Shown piece by piece: positions 57,588-64,000 of a stretch of 64,000 nt of DNA (within the stretch, counting starts at the first letter, position 1; each line of letters opens with the position of its first letter). The stretch is taken from contig NZ_VYPZ01000005.1 in assembly GCF_008710155.1 (NCBI RefSeq), positions 1 to 64,000 of the forward strand, in the 5' to 3' direction. The notes under the pieces were generated by a model that worked only from the letters and a program-made list of their open reading frames with translations, was not told where the DNA came from and searched no databases. The translations under genes and the position numbers were made by a program. The DNA comes from Sphingobium limneticum (lineage in GTDB: Bacteria > Pseudomonadota > Alphaproteobacteria > Sphingomonadales > Sphingomonadaceae).

Positions 57588-60366
57588 TGCCGTAGGTGCG
57601 CGGTTCGGCCAGATAGGCGGAGATCAGCTGGTTCGCCATCGGCGCGCCGGCCGCGAACTGGCCGGTGGTCGACGTCGCCGGGCTGCTCGACTGAAGCGGG
57701 CTGGAGAAGGCGACCTGGCTGTAATTCTGGTTGAAGATATTCTGGCCCCAGAATTCCACGGCCCAGCGCTGTTCCGGCCCGCGAATGCCGATGCGGGCAT
57801 TGACCACCGCAAAACCGTCCTGCCGCTTTTCGGGGAACAGGTCCGACCCGGTGTTGAAGTCACTGGTCATGCGTCCATCGACATAGAAGAGCGCCGACAG
57901 GCCCGATGCGCCGATATCCGGCGTCCAGGCCATGCTGGCGGTCGTCACCATCTGGGGCGCATTGCTGTTGATCGATCCGGGCAACAGGAACAGCGCCGGG
58001 TCGAGCGGTACGCTGCCGTTGCCGCTGCCGACCAGCCGGTTGGCGAATTTGGCGCGGGCGTAGGTCGCGCCGCCGGACACGCGGAAATTGCGCGCCGGGC
58101 TGACGCTGGCTTCCAGTTCGATACCCTGGCTGATCAGGCCCGGCCCGACATCGCCGCTATCGCAGGTCCGCGCTGCGCTCAAAGCGCTGTCGCAACCATT
58201 GATGTTCTGCACGACGAAGCTGGTGCCGTTGAAGGTGTTCAGCTGGAAATTCTTGAACTCCTGCCGGAAGGCAGCGACGTTCACGCTCCATTTGGGCTGC
58301 ACATATTTCAGGCCGATTTCGAAGCTGTCGACCTTTTCCGCGGCGAAGCGCAGGCTGGCCACGTCCGCATTGGTGCGCGGCGAGAAGACGGCAGGGACGG
58401 CATTAAGGCCGGTCGATCCCAGCTGGAACCGATCCAGATTATAGCCGCCCGCCTTATAGCCCTTCGAATAGCTGCCATAGAGCAGCAAGTCGTCGATCGG
58501 CTTCCACGACAATACCGCCGTGCCGGAAAATTCGCCGTCGCTGATCTTGTCGTTGAGGTCGAGCGCGTTGAGGCTGGTCGATCCGTTGCCCAGGCAGCCC
58601 AGTGTCAGGATGCCGCCGGCCAGCGTCGATGCGCTGCCCAGCGCGGCATTGGTGGCGATGCCGGGCAGGCCCGACGCCTGCAACGCCGCGCAGGTCGCGT
58701 TGTTATTGTTGAAATCGGCGGAGAAGCGCTTGCTTTCATGGGTGTAGCGCAGGCCCAACGTCAGATCGAGCCGATTGGTGATGTGGACGATATTATGGGT
58801 GAAGAGCGCCCAATTCTCACTCTTCTGCCGATAGAGCGATGCGACGTCGCCCGTGCCCGAAGGAATCGCCGCCAGCGCGCGCAGGCCGTTGCCCAGGCCC
58901 GTCGAGATCGCCCCGGCCTGCGCCGCGGCGATCGGCGCCGGCACGCCACGCGCGATCAGCGCGGCGGTCAGCCCGGCATTGAGGTTCGCCTGCGTCCCGG
59001 TGATCAGCGGTTGGGTAGCAAGGCCGCTACCGCAGGCCGCCAGCTGTTGTGCCGTGAAGTTGCTCGTCGCGCCCGCGCCCGCCATCAGGCGACAGGCCGC
59101 AAAGCGACCATAATCGGCACCGAAGCGGATATTGTCCTGCAATGTCAGCTTTTCGTTGGCGTAATAGCCGCCGACCAGCCAGTCGAGCTTGTCGTTGAAG
59201 GCCGACCCCTGCAACCGCAATTCCTGCGTGAAGGTCTTGAACTGGCGATAGGTGTTGGGATCGCGGTAGAGAAGGTCGGCGCGATTATAGTCATAATCGC
59301 CATAATCCTGCGATTTATAATCGCGATAGGCGGTGATGCTGGTCAGCTTCGCGCCGCCGAAATCATAGTTGATCTCGCCCGACACGCCCCAATCCTTGAG
59401 CTTGCTGACATAGTCTCGGCCCGGCGTCACATGCAGTTCCCGATCATAGGGATCGGCCGGGATCACGCTGCCCTGACCCGCCAAAATCGCAGCGATGCGG
59501 TTGAAGGGCGCGTCGGTATAGCCGCCGCCGGCCGCCGGCCGCCGCTCGCGCGCCTCGATATAGGCCGCGCCGCAGCAGCTTTCGTCACGATTGGTATAAT
59601 CGCCGATCAGACGGATGGAGAGCGCGTCGTTCGGCTCGATCAGCGCCTGACCGCGCAGGAAATAGCGGTCGCGGTCGTTGGTGTCGCCGACCGTGTTGCC
59701 GGCGCCGTCGACCAGCTTGTAGAAGCCGTCCCGCTTGCTCCACACCCCGTCCAGCGACAGCGCGATGCCGTCGGCAATCGGCCCGGTGACGCGGCCCGAC
59801 AGGCGCCAATAATCATAATTGCCGTAAGTGACCTCACCCTTGGCATGGAATGTCTGTTCGGGCGCCTTGCTGATGATGTTGATGAGGCCCGCCGACGCAT
59901 TGCGGCCGAACAGCGTGCCCTGCGGTCCGCGCAGCACCTCCACCCGTTCGATCTCGCCCAGTTCGTTGAGGCCCGCGCCGGTGCGCGAACGATAGACGCC
60001 ATCGATGAAGACCGCGACCGAGCTTTCGAGGCCCGGATTGTCGCCGACCGTGCCGATGCCGCGAATACGGGCCGACGCATTGGCTTCGGAGCCGGTGGAA
60101 GAGACGAGCAGCGACGGCGCCAGCTGGTTGAGCGTACGAATATCACTCGCGCCGCTATTCTGCATCGCCTGCGCGCCGACGGCCGACACCGCGATCGGCA
60201 CATCCGACAGGGGGCTGGCCCGGCGCGTGGCCGTCACGATGATATTGGTGCCGCTATCGTCCACAACCGGTTGCGGCGCGGCCGCGTCCTGCGCCAGAGC
60301 GGCAGGGGCAAACATGCACAGCGCCAACGCACCTACGGTCGTTAGCAAGGGACTCTTATGTGTCAT
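57565..60366 (-). CDS. TonB-dependent receptor
   Basis: The 933-residue outer-membrane receptor has a signal peptide (MTHKSPLLTTVGALALCMF) and a TonB-box-like NIIVTATRR. The plug domain contains LNQLAPSLLVSSTGSEANA, RIRGIGTVGDNPGL and ERVEVLRGPQGTLFGRNASAG. The 22-strand barrel ends in Phe (YGITLRGSF). An extended loop region near residues 430-560 is Gly/Ala/Thr-rich. Such receptors are abundant in sphingomonads for iron complexes and carbohydrates; the ligand is not deducible. No adjacent TonB or enzyme genes. The start at 60366 begins the signal peptide. Confidence 0.92.
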   Translation of the reverse strand: MTHKSPLLTTVGALALCMFAPAALAQDAAAPQPVVDDSGTNIIVTATRRASPLSDVPIAVSAVGAQAMQNSGASDIRTLNQLAPSLLVSSTGSEANASARIRGIGTVGDNPGLESSVAVFIDGVYRSRTGAGLNELGEIERVEVLRGPQGTLFGRNASAGLINIISKAPEQTFHAKGEVTYGNYDYWRLSGRVTGPIADGIALSLDGVWSKRDGFYKLVDGAGNTVGDTNDRDRYFLRGQALIEPNDALSIRLIGDYTNRDESCCGAAYIEARERRPAAGGGYTDAPFNRIAAILAGQGSVIPADPYDRELHVTPGRDYVSKLKDWGVSGEINYDFGGAKLTSITAYRDYKSQDYGDYDYNRADLLYRDPNTYRQFKTFTQELRLQGSAFNDKLDWLVGGYYANEKLTLQDNIRFGADYGRFAACRLMAGAGATSNFTAQQLAACGSGLATQPLITGTQANLNAGLTAALIARGVPAPIAAAQAGAISTGLGNGLRALAAIPSGTGDVASLYRQKSENWALFTHNIVHITNRLDLTLGLRYTHESKRFSADFNNNNATCAALQASGLPGIATNAALGSASTLAGGILTLGCLGNGSTSLNALDLNDKISDGEFSGTAVLSWKPIDDLLLYGSYSKGYKAGGYNLDRFQLGSTGLNAVPAVFSPRTNADVASLRFAAEKVDSFEIGLKYVQPKWSVNVAAFRQEFKNFQLNTFNGTSFVVQNINGCDSALSAARTCDSGDVGPGLISQGIELEASVSPARNFRVSGGATYARAKFANRLVGSGNGSVPLDPALFLLPGSINSNAPQMVTTASMAWTPDIGASGLSALFYVDGRMTSDFNTGSDLFPEKRQDGFAVVNARIGIRGPEQRWAVEFWGQNIFNQNYSQVAFSSPLQSSSPATSTTGQFAAGAPMANQLISAYLAEPRTYGITLRGSF

Positions 60367-60552
60367 GATGTCGATCCTCTCCTGGCCCGCACGACTTTTC
60401 GCCGCGTCGGGGTTGGGGTGATTATGCTGCCACAGCAGGGACATGGCAAGAGTCGCGCGCTTTTCTGCGCTTTTTCTGCATCTGCGGAACAGGTGATGTG
60501 CTTGATGTTGCCAGATAGCAACAATAGCCAGGCCGATTTCCGTAGGGGAAGT

Positions 60553-61212
60553 TTACGATAAGGGAAAGCGCAGCAATCGATCCGCGACCGGCACCAACGC
60601 AGCCGCACCCGGCCCGACCGCCCGCCGAATCTCTCCATGGCCCGCATCCAGACCTCCCGTCAGCGCCCCCAGCGCAGGCAGGATCAGCTTGGTGGCCGAT
60701 CCAACGAAACAGCGTCGCGACACATTTCTGCCACGCAGCGACAGACGCAGCTTGGGATGGAAATGGCCGGAAATTTCGGGGTGCGGATCGTCCGCCTCCG
60801 CCTCATGCCGCAACCATATCCCCTCGACCTGCGCTTGCCGAACCCGGCGTCCCCCCGGCATATCCCGAACAGCGACGTCATGATTGCCGGTAATCCAGAT
60901 CCAGTCCAGCCTTTCCGTAAGGGAAAATAATCTTTCGCGTGCCAGCGAATCCAGCCGCGCCGCGCCGTCGGCATCATGGAAGCTGTCACCCAGCGACCAT
61001 ACCGCCTGCGCGCCGGTGCGTTCCACCAGCGTTTCGATCACGTCCAGTGTCGCCTGGCTGTCATGCGGGGGCAGGAACTGGCCGAAGCGCGCATACCAGC
61101 TCGCTTTTTCGAAATGCAGGTCGGCAACCAGCAAAGCCCGCTGCGCCGGCCAGTACAGCGCGGCCTCGGGCAGGGCCATGAAGGCCTGTCCTGCGAACGA
61201 AAGGGGAACCAT
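60553..61212 (-). CDS. pdeM: Ligase-associated DNA damage response endonuclease PdeM
   Basis: The 219-residue calcineurin-like metallophosphoesterase has DLHFEK (31-36), GDSFHDAD (75-82), GNHD (109-112) and ISGHFHP. These give the usual two-metal motifs. This family accompanies an ATP-dependent ligase, exonuclease and Lhr-type helicase in DNA repair. Here the helicase is encoded at 22.5-24.9 kb and the ligase and exonuclease are not in the window. It is divergent from trhO and downstream of nothing related. Confidence 0.92.
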   Translation of the reverse strand: MVPLSFAGQAFMALPEAALYWPAQRALLVADLHFEKASWYARFGQFLPPHDSQATLDVIETLVERTGAQAVWSLGDSFHDADGAARLDSLARERLFSLTERLDWIWITGNHDVAVRDMPGGRRVRQAQVEGIWLRHEAEADDPHPEISGHFHPKLRLSLRGRNVSRRCFVGSATKLILPALGALTGGLDAGHGEIRRAVGPGAAALVPVADRLLRFPLS

Positions 61213-61276
61213 CGCCTGCCTATGCGCCTGTCCGCCCCGGCTTTCAAGAGGCGGCGCAAAGCCCTATAGGCAGCCC

Positions 61277-62116
61277 ATGTCCGCTGAACCGTCCACCTAC
61301 ACCGTCGCCGCCCTCTATTGCTTCACCCGCTTCGCCGATCCAGCGTCGATCGCAGCCGACCTGCGCGTGCGGTGCGCGGATCTGGATACATGCGGCACGC
61401 TGATATTGGCGGGGGAGGGGATCAACGGCACGGTCGCGGGCAGCGCAGATACGATCGCGGCGCTCATCGCGTATCTGCGCACCTTGCCGGGCTGTGCCGA
61501 CATGGACGTCAAATATTCCCATGCGCACGACGCCCCCTTCGCCCGGATGAAGGTGAAGGTGAAGGCTGAAATCGTGACGCTGGGCGTGGGCGATCTCGAC
61601 CCCGTCAACCAGGCTGGCACCCATCTGGACCCGGCCGACTGGAACGCCCTGATCGCCGATCCCGACACGGTCGTCATCGACACGCGCAACGCCTATGAAG
61701 TCGCGGTCGGCACGTTCGAGCGCGCGATCGACCCGGAAACCCGTTCCTTCCGCGAATTTCCCGACTGGTTCGATGCTTTCGCCGCCGACCTCAAGGCGCA
61801 GGGTCGCACGCCCAAGATCGCGATGTTCTGCACCGGCGGCATCAGATGCGAAAAATCGACCGCACTGGTGAAGGCGCGCGGCTTCGACGATGTCTATCAC
61901 CTCAAGGGCGGCATATTGCGCTATCTGGAGGAAATGCCGGAAGCCGATAGCCGCTGGCAGGGTGACTGCTATGTCTTCGACGAGCGGGTGGCGGTGGGCC
62001 ATGGCCTGAAAGTCGGCGATTACGCCACCTGCAAGGACTGCGGCCTGCCCTACCGGCAGGGCGCCGACCATGACTGCCCCGGCGATGCATCGGGCGCATG
62101 GCCGCATCGGGCCTGA
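61277..62116 (+). CDS. trhO: tRNA uridine(34) hydroxylase TrhO (rhodanese-type)
   Basis: The 279-residue protein has an N-terminal ferredoxin-like domain with LILAGEGINGTVAG, then a rhodanese domain with VVIDTRNAYEVAVGTF. Catalytic Cys185 is in FCTGGIRCEKS. A C-terminal Cys-rich CKDCGLPYRQGADHDC cluster follows. This layout is TrhO/YceA, which makes 5-hydroxyuridine at tRNA position 34 using oxygen. It complements the other U34 modifiers (mnmE, mnmG) in this window. Confidence 0.93.
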   Translation: MSAEPSTYTVAALYCFTRFADPASIAADLRVRCADLDTCGTLILAGEGINGTVAGSADTIAALIAYLRTLPGCADMDVKYSHAHDAPFARMKVKVKAEIVTLGVGDLDPVNQAGTHLDPADWNALIADPDTVVIDTRNAYEVAVGTFERAIDPETRSFREFPDWFDAFAADLKAQGRTPKIAMFCTGGIRCEKSTALVKARGFDDVYHLKGGILRYLEEMPEADSRWQGDCYVFDERVAVGHGLKVGDYATCKDCGLPYRQGADHDCPGDASGAWPHRA

Positions 62117-62125
62117 TTTTTAATC

Positions 62126-62238
62126 CCGTTCGTGCTGAGTAAGGGCTGAGCGAAGTCGAAGTCCTGTATCGAAGCATCCCCACCCCCTCCTTCGATACAC
62201 CATTTCGACTTCGCTCAGTGGCTACTCAGGACGAACGG
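62126..62238. repeat. Long inverted repeat (sphingomonad element)
   Basis: The region from 62126 (CCGTTCGTGCTGAG...) to about 62174 is largely complementary to 62190-62238 (...GGACGAACGG). The arms are about 49 nt with mismatches, and both contain GAGCGAAGTCGAA-type sequence. It fills the gap between trhO and the DUF4170 gene and is familiar as a dispersed intergenic repeat (recollection). Confidence 0.85.
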
Positions 62239-62246
62239 AAAGAGGC

Positions 62247-62510
62247 TCAAACCGGCTCTTCGACCAGCTCCGCTATCTCGAAGACATAGCTTTTCCAGCC
62301 GCGCATCTTCGCGCCGTCCCCGGCTGGCCCCTTGAGCTTTTTGGCCTCCGCCAGCGACCGCGTATGGCCCCAGAAAACCTCGGTCTTGCCATTGTCCAGT
62401 TGCGCCACGATTCGCCAATAATGGGTCAGCGGGTCCGCCGTCGGCCCGATCCGCTTCACATAGCCGTCCGGCATAGTGGCGGTCAGATAGCGCCTCTTCG
62501 CCCGCGCCAT
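62247..62510 (-). CDS. DUF4170 small protein
   Basis: The 87-residue protein has the DUF4170 pattern: MPDGYVKRIGPTADPLTHYW and TRSLAEAKKLKGPAGDGAKM. It starts at 62510, 5 nt after the stop of the YgjP-like gene on the same strand, so it belongs to the SCO-YcgN-YgjP-DUF4170 gene string. An upstream in-frame ATG would add 17 residues overlapping the metallopeptidase stop. Function unknown. Confidence 0.8.
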   Translation of the reverse strand: MARAKRRYLTATMPDGYVKRIGPTADPLTHYWRIVAQLDNGKTEVFWGHTRSLAEAKKLKGPAGDGAKMRGWKSYVFEIAELVEEPV

Positions 62511-62515
62511 GCGAG

Positions 62516-63271
62516 TCAGGCCCGGTAGCGGTGCAGCCCCGCCCCATGCGCGCGCAGCCATTCGCGCGCCGGCCGGGGATCGGCACCATAGATGCGCTTA
62601 TGTGCGGCGTGGAAGGCGGGGCTGTGATCCATATGCAGCAGATGGGCCAGTTCATGCGCCACCGTCGCCCGTCGCACCTCCGGCGGGGCCAGGATCAGCC
62701 GCCAGCTATAGCGGATCGCGCCCGAAGACGCGCAACTGCCCCAGCGGCTGCGCGTATCGCCCACGCCCACCGACGCGACGATCAGCCCATGGTCCTGCGC
62801 CATGGCGTGACTCTCCGTCTCCAGCACCGCGCGCGCCCGCGCCACCAGCCAGCGCTGCACACGCGCGCCTACCGATTCCGCCGCACCGCCCAGCAGCAAC
62901 CGATCGCCCTCCAGCCTGCCAGTCTCCAGCCTAATCGTCCGTGTCGCGCCCTCCATCCACTGGACCGTCACCTCGCGCCCCTCCAACGGAAAGGTCGCGC
63001 CATGCTCCAGCAGCGTGATCGCCGGCTGCTTGGCCATCTGCGCGCGCACCCAGCCTTCATGATCCTGCGCCCAGCCGAGCGCCTTCTTCAGGTTGGCCCG
63101 CGCCGGCAACGACAGGCGCAGTGCCCCCCGCGCGCTGTCGATCGTCAGCCTGTACGCCCGTGCCCGTGCCGACCGGCGCACCAGCACCGGCATGGGCACC
63201 CCATCGATCAGGATCGCGGCGTCAGGATCAGACTTCGCGGTCGACAAGATGATTTTCCCAATCGCCGGCAT
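62516..63271 (-). CDS. YgjP/SprT-like zinc metallopeptidase
   Basis: The 251-residue protein has an N-terminal beta domain (RRSARARAYRLTIDSARGAL) and a C-terminal zinc site HELAHLLHMDHSPAFH (HExxH plus distal His). RWGSCASSGAIRYSWRLILAPP fits the YgjP/DUF45 family. The start is uncertain: ATG at 63271 overlaps the YcgN gene by 44 nt, while a TTG at 63247 with GGGA upstream reduces the overlap. Length fits the family either way. Confidence 0.88.
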   Translation of the reverse strand: MPAIGKIILSTAKSDPDAAILIDGVPMPVLVRRSARARAYRLTIDSARGALRLSLPARANLKKALGWAQDHEGWVRAQMAKQPAITLLEHGATFPLEGREVTVQWMEGATRTIRLETGRLEGDRLLLGGAAESVGARVQRWLVARARAVLETESHAMAQDHGLIVASVGVGDTRSRWGSCASSGAIRYSWRLILAPPEVRRATVAHELAHLLHMDHSPAFHAAHKRIYGADPRPAREWLRAHGAGLHRYRA

Positions 63272-63665
63272 CGGCCTCGCCAATCGTCCAGCCGCGTACC
63301 GACTGGCCGGCGCGATGCACCGCCTCCCGATCGCCGCAGACCAGATAATGCCAGTCGGGCAGGGGCAGGCCTTCGCCACGCAGGCGATAGGCACAGGTGC
63401 GCGGCAACCAGGCGATCTGCCGCACCTTGGCCGGGGTCAACCGCACGCAATCGGGCACGAATTTGCGCCGGTCCTTGTAATTGCTGCATTGCCCGCTGTG
63501 CCGATCGAGCAGGCGACAGGCGATATTGGTGGGATAGATGCGCCCCGTATCCTCATCCTGCGCCTTGTGCAGGCAGCATTTGCCGCAGCCGTCGCACAGC
63601 GCTTCCCATTCGGCCTTGTCGAGCTTGTCGAGGGGTTTTTCCCAGAAGTGCGTCACTTGATCCAT
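63228..63665 (-). CDS. YcgN/UPF0260 cysteine-cluster protein
   Basis: The 145-residue protein has a YkgJ/YcgN-type Cys cluster: LCDGCGKCCLHKA, ACRLLDRHSGQCSNY and LPRTCAYRLRGEGLPLPDWHYLVCG. The cysteines likely bind a metal or Fe-S cluster; the function is unknown. Its start overlaps the SCO gene end by 13 nt and its end overlaps the metallopeptidase start, giving a tightly packed operon. Length is normal for UPF0260 (about 150). Confidence 0.92.
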   Translation of the reverse strand: MDQVTHFWEKPLDKLDKAEWEALCDGCGKCCLHKAQDEDTGRIYPTNIACRLLDRHSGQCSNYKDRRKFVPDCVRLTPAKVRQIAWLPRTCAYRLRGEGLPLPDWHYLVCGDREAVHRAGQSVRGWTIGEADAGDWENHLVDREV

Positions 63666-64000
63666 TTGTCCAGGAAGGCGAGTATCTTGTCGGGCGCGCC
63701 TTCGTCCACTTGTCCCGTCGCGGGATCATCCACCGGCACCAGCGCCACCGGCTTGCCATCCCCATCGAACAGATAGGGCGTGCGACTATGGCTGACCAGA
63801 TAGTCGGTCGTCGCGCCGCCGGCCGTCTCCGGATTGTAGATCACCACGAAATCCTTGGCGACCTTGGCGATCTGCTCCTTCGTGCCGGTGAGGCCGATCA
63901 GGCGCGGGTGGAAGGCGGCGACGTAGGTTTTCAGCACGGCCGGTGTATCGCGCTGCGGATCGACGCTGATCAGCATCGGCTGCACCTTGGCCGCCAGTGC
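63653..64000 (-). CDS. SCO1/SenC family protein, C-terminal part (partial)
   Basis: The visible 115 residues include PMLISVDPQRDTPAVLKTYV, HPRLIGLTGTKEQIAKVAKD and DYLVSHSRTPYLFDGDG, where the His is a copper ligand of SCO proteins. The CxxxC copper site lies beyond the right edge. SCO proteins deliver copper to cytochrome c oxidase Cu-A. The start is outside the window; it is the first of a four-gene string. Confidence 0.9.
   Translation of the reverse strand, partial: ALAAKVQPMLISVDPQRDTPAVLKTYVAAFHPRLIGLTGTKEQIAKVAKDFVVIYNPETAGGATTDYLVSHSRTPYLFDGDGKPVALVPVDDPATGQVDEGAPDKILAFLDKWIK

Noticed and set aside
57457..60345. A 962-codon plus-strand frame antisense to the TonB-dependent receptor
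   Set aside because: Shadow of the receptor's codon use; composition is Arg/Gly/Ala-rich with no domain, and the receptor on the other strand is unambiguous.

Overview
This 64 kb window is high-GC alphaproteobacterial chromosome. The 16S rRNA 5' end, the GyrB, LeuS, Rho and ParAB proteins, DUF4167, DUF3576 and DUF6489 family members, and the intergenic palindromes all point to Sphingomonadaceae, most likely Sphingobium or a close relative. I see no insertion sequence, prophage, CRISPR array or tRNA gene. The gene order and several parS-like sites indicate the origin-proximal partition region.

Layout. 1-0.7 kb: 5' end of a 16S rRNA gene on the minus strand, with its leader and a likely promoter. 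0.7-7.6 kb: polysaccharide flippase, CBS protein, small membrane protein plus thioesterase, two tandem DUF4139 secreted proteins, and a DUF4167 protein. 7.9-11.3 kb: translation operon hisS-prfA-prmC on the minus strand. 11.4-18 kb: M61 peptidase, inorganic pyrophosphatase, a divergent MocR regulator/YczE pair, an NHL-type secreted protein and an SH3-type lipoprotein. 18.1-27.7 kb: gyrB, tag, a lipoprotein, a Tat-exported DJ-1/PfpI protein, a ligase-associated helicase, a 65-residue orphan, and an operon of a cystathionine gamma-synthase-like enzyme with a 2-hydroxyacid dehydrogenase. 27.9-36.7 kb: exported proteins, leuS-lptE-holA, msrB, PBP1A. 36.9-43.5 kb: double-DTG aspartic protease, rho, a TerC-family protein, PhyH-like dioxygenase, quinone oxidoreductase, dienelactone hydrolase, DUF6489. 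43.5-49.1 kb: mnmE-mnmG-rsmG-parA-parB. 49.2-56.2 kb: pepN, a four-gene Mla-type lipid transport operon and a HAD phosphatase. 56.3-64 kb: TenI-like protein, YggS, a TonB-dependent receptor, PdeM, TrhO, DUF4170, a YgjP-like metallopeptidase, a YcgN-like protein and a truncated SCO gene.

The genes are mostly core functions: translation (hisS, prfA, prmC, leuS, mnmE, mnmG, rsmG, trhO), DNA topology, replication and repair (gyrB, holA, tag, helicase, pdeM), segregation (parAB with parS) and envelope assembly (flippase, lptE, PBP1A, Mla). Many operons use 1-4 nt stop/start overlaps. Some of the most interesting signals are non-coding: parS-like sites embedded in coding sequence, one palindrome split by 8 bp, large palindromes that supply a Shine-Dalgarno sequence or extend a protein's C terminus, and structured leaders. 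I did not find a convincing new multi-gene system. The least explained genes are the DUF4139 pair, the double-DTG protease, the 65-residue protein and the exported protein at 27.9-28.7 kb.
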